64,000 nucleotides of DNA. It comes from Imperialibacter sp963977595 (lineage in GTDB: Bacteria > Bacteroidota > Bacteroidia > Cytophagales > Cyclobacteriaceae). Below the pieces are notes generated by a model, which was not told the origin of the DNA, ran no database searches, and was given only the letters and a program-made list of their open reading frames with translations. Location of the stretch: positions 4,960,001 to 5,024,000 of the forward strand of contig NZ_CP180355.1 in NCBI RefSeq assembly GCF_048007035.1. The letters are read 5' to 3'. Positions 62,019 to 64,000 of this stretch are shown here, piece after piece. A program made the translations under genes and the position numbers. Every line of letters begins with the position of its first letter. The stretch's first letter is position 1.

Positions 62019-62079
62019 GAAGTTAGCGGTTAAGGTTCAGTTGTTTTAAAAGGATTTTTAGAAAATTTTTCCGCAATGC

Positions 62080-62110
62080 TTTGCAATTAAAATGAGGCCA
62101 TATATCTTTG
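62080..62110 (+). promoter_or_regulatory. Bacteroidota-type promoter of tRNA-Glu
   Basis: TTTG (62080-62083), 19 bp, then TATCTTTG (62103-62110): a full match to the Bacteroidota sigma consensus TTTG-N19-TAnnTTTG. The tRNA begins about 62 bp downstream. Confidence 0.8.
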
Positions 62111-62172
62111 CACCACAATTCAGGAAAGGGGTAGCAAATATTGCAAAACTCATCCTGGATTGTCCCCAAAAT

Positions 62173-62244
62173 GGTCCGTTCGTCTAGGGGTTAGGACGCC
62201 AGGTTTTCATCCTGGTAACAGGGGTTCGATTCCCCTACGGACTA
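62173..62244 (+). tRNA. tRNA-Glu (anticodon TTC)
   Basis: The 72-nt sequence folds as a cloverleaf: acceptor GGTCCGT paired with ACGGACT, anticodon stem CCAGG/CCTGG around loop TTTTCAT (anticodon TTC) and T-arm CAGGGG-TTCGATT-CCCCT with the GTTCGATTCC core. No CCA is encoded. The first pair of the acceptor stem is G-U, which I recall from other Bacteroidota tRNA-Glu genes. It is a single tRNA transcribed from the promoter at 62080 and ended by the hairpin at 62262. Confidence 0.96.
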
Positions 62245-62691
62245 CTTGAAAAATTAATTAAAACGTCTAATAATCTATCGCACTGATTGTTAGGCGTTTT
62301 TTTTTGTTCCCCACTTTCTTGTTAATTCCCATTCATTCATAAGTCTGGACTTTACTCCATTCATATCCGAATCACCAGTGATCGGAACTCTCAATACATA
62401 AATACTTCATTGCCCAGAATTCCAGCTTTTTAGGGAAGGTTACAGTTCAAGTTCTATTGAGAAACAAGAAGTGGATATAAAACCTAAGATGCGATATCAA
62501 CAATTGTCGTATCTAGCTAGTCACGATATTCCACTTCTTTGTTGAAGTTTTTTATTCAATCAAGATAAGCTATTTTACTTCCTTGAATTTATTCTGGCTA
62601 ACATAAGAGCTAGTCGTTATAGCCAATTAAAAGAAAAATCATTGAAGATTCAATGTCAGTTCGAAGAAGCCCTGATAAAGAATAGTAGAAA
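62245..62691. other. Gene-free AT-rich gap after tRNA-Glu
   Basis: A 447-bp region. Beyond the tRNA terminator it holds an inverted repeat, AAGAAGTGGATAT (62466-62478) against ATATTCCACTTCTT (62526-62539), with one bulged base and a loop of about 47 nt. Just before 62692 there are two in-frame TAG codons (62683-62688), which fix the start of the next gene. No coding region is supported. Confidence 0.5.
62262..62305 (+). terminator. Intrinsic terminator of tRNA-Glu
   Basis: AACGTCTAATAATC (62262-62275) pairs with GATTGTTAGGCGTT (62285-62298), a 14-bp stem with two G-U pairs and a 9-nt loop, followed by at least seven T residues. Confidence 0.88.
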
Positions 62692-64000
62692 ATGAGCAAC
62701 CGCCTCCCGATACCATCATCCAATAAGTCTATTGTAGTTCTTCCTTTTGTCAATATGAGTGCCGACCCTGAGAACGAATACTTCAGCGATGGCATTACTG
62801 AAGAAATTATCAACGCCTTAACCACAGTGAAAGGCTTGAAAGTCATTGCCCGCACGTCCTCTTTTGCATTTAAGAATAAAAATATAGATGTACGAACCAT
62901 TGGTGATCAGTTAGGGGTAAGTACTGTTTTGGAGGGTAGCGTTCGGAAGGCCAAAAGCAGAGTTCGTATTACGGCACAGTTAATCAGTACTAATGACGGC
63001 ACTCACTTCTGGTCAAAGAATTTCGATCGGGATCTGGAAGACATATTTGCGCTACAAGATGAGATAAGTTTAAATATTGCCGACCAGATTCGGGAAAATT
63101 TTGGTCATATCAACATTCAGGAACATCTAATTGAAGCCCCTACACAAAATATAGAGGCCTACAACCTTTATCTTAAAGGTCGCTACCATCATTTAATGTG
63201 GGATGGCCCAGGAATCGCAAATGCAATAGAACTCTATGAACAATGTATAGCGATAGACCCTTCATTTGCTATGCCTTACTTTGGTTTGGCATATTGTTAT
63301 GCCATGGCTGGATCCTGGGGAAATAATAAAGATTTGTTACAATCATCAGAAGAGAATCTCAACAAAGGTTTTATTCTGGACAAACAATCCTATGTTGGGT
63401 ATTTTAGCAAAGCGACATTGTTCTTTTGGGGTCAATGGGATTTCATAAAGGGACATAAATTTTTTCAAAAGTCATTGGAACTTAATCCTTCCTATACGGA
63501 AGCAGAAGAAGGTTTATGCGAATTGTATACAGCAATAGGTTATTTCGAAAAAGCACACTGGCATACTGATAATATTTTAAAGATAAATCCATTATCGCCG
63601 AATCATTATTTTACCAAAGCAAATATTCATTATTTAAATGAGGACTACCCGAAAGCATTAGAATGTATTGAGACCTCTTTGAGCATCAATCCGGATTTCA
63701 CACATCCCATCGCATTAAAACAACTTTGTTTAATTCTATCTAAAGATTACCAAAAGCTAAATGACTTTTTAGTTCAAACCCCTTTGGCCGAGAGACCAGA
63801 AGAATGCAGGGTATTGTACAAGTTGGTAAATCCTGAAGAAAAGATCGATGTAGATATCAGTAAGGTTAGCTTCATGATAAAAGAAGATTCTGGAGGAACG
63901 CTTTTCCCGTGGCAGCTTTTTTTGTTGGTCTATTTGGATAAACACGAAATGGCATTAGACTTTTTGGAAGAAAACATCAAGATGCGTACCGGTCAAATCA
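62692..64000 (+). CDS. FlgO-like/TPR protein, partial; possible regulator
   Basis: An open frame of 436 codons runs to the right edge without a stop. The start ATG is the first after two in-frame TAG codons. Residues about 12-140 match the FlgO/TolB-N-like domain of adenylate-cyclase-associated TPR proteins (SIVVLPFVNMSADPENEYFS, DGITEEIINAL, LGVSTVLEGSVRK, DDEIS-like LQDEISLNIADQI). TPR-like repeats follow (YNLYLKGRYHHLM, ALECIETSLSINPDF). Full-length Bacteroidota relatives often end in an AraC-type helix-turn-helix, which would lie beyond the window. Its base composition is more AT-rich than that of its neighbours. Confidence 0.85.
   Translation, partial: MSNRLPIPSSNKSIVVLPFVNMSADPENEYFSDGITEEIINALTTVKGLKVIARTSSFAFKNKNIDVRTIGDQLGVSTVLEGSVRKAKSRVRITAQLISTNDGTHFWSKNFDRDLEDIFALQDEISLNIADQIRENFGHINIQEHLIEAPTQNIEAYNLYLKGRYHHLMWDGPGIANAIELYEQCIAIDPSFAMPYFGLAYCYAMAGSWGNNKDLLQSSEENLNKGFILDKQSYVGYFSKATLFFWGQWDFIKGHKFFQKSLELNPSYTEAEEGLCELYTAIGYFEKAHWHTDNILKINPLSPNHYFTKANIHYLNEDYPKALECIETSLSINPDFTHPIALKQLCLILSKDYQKLNDFLVQTPLAERPEECRVLYKLVNPEEKIDVDISKVSFMIKEDSGGTLFPWQLFLLVYLDKHEMALDFLEENIKMRTGQI

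Noticed and set aside
1..64000. CRISPR arrays, rRNA genes, prophage or insertion sequences
   Set aside because: No regularly spaced direct repeats, rRNA sequence, transposase or phage genes were found on reading the window.

Overview
The window looks like a chromosomal segment of a Bacteroidota bacterium, probably order Cytophagales; the genus cannot be fixed from sequence alone. Supporting signs are a SusC/SusD pair, many lipoproteins with Bacteroidota-type lipoboxes, paired-domain MacB/FtsX permeases without a fused ATPase, a PadR-permease overlap, FG-GAP/ASPIC proteins, and promoters of the Bacteroidota form TTTG-N19-TAnnTTTG (clearest before tRNA-Glu and gapA). No phage, integrase, transposase, rRNA or CRISPR array was seen.

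Layout. 1-13 kb: a partial lipoprotein, a thioredoxin-like DUF255 lipoprotein next to a large ASPIC/FG-GAP lipoprotein, then a SusCD outer-membrane uptake pair with an ECF sigma gene upstream and a divergent LacI regulator. 13-19 kb: a two-domain sulfurtransferase, an unknown membrane protein, and a probable bicarbonate-uptake locus (SbtA-like permease, DUF6671-like zinc protein, two small unknown proteins) divergent from a LysR regulator. 19-34 kb: a GH106-like glycosidase lipoprotein, secreted proteins of unknown role, an FG-GAP protein, a BIG2 lipoprotein, a PadR/FtsX-permease operon, a phosphotransferase-aminotransferase fusion and an esterase. A relic of a second FtsX permease lies at 24.4 kb. 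34-44 kb: MsrB, another MacB/FtsX permease, a CocE-type hydrolase, an ABC ATPase, a frameshifted penicillin acylase gene and a beta-barrel protein.

44.7-54.4 kb is the most unusual part. It is a duplicated island. Each half has an alpha-oxoamine synthase fused to a GNAT/FemAB-like acyltransferase (about 810 aa), a small STAS-like protein transcribed head-to-head from it, and a soluble hybrid histidine kinase with a HAMP-like segment, PAS, HisKA, HATPase and receiver. The pairing of an alpha-oxoamine synthase with a hybrid kinase recalls CqsA/CqsS and LqsA/LqsS signalling, but the fused acyltransferase, the lack of membrane segments in the kinases and the STAS-like partners differ from those systems. 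An amino-ketone (sphingoid or sulfonolipid-like) product is an equally good reading.

54.5-64 kb is mostly housekeeping: sucC, a LolD-like ATPase, an EamA transporter, an orphan four-helix-bundle (S23/IVP) gene bracketed by inverted repeats, a YebC-family regulator, the NAD-salvage pair pncB-pncA, gapA and tRNA-Glu. A more AT-rich stretch follows with the start of a FlgO/TPR protein that runs off the window end. A family of short palindromic repeats built on GTAAYCAGT/ACTGATTAC sits at the 3' ends of the EamA, IVP, pncA and gapA genes.
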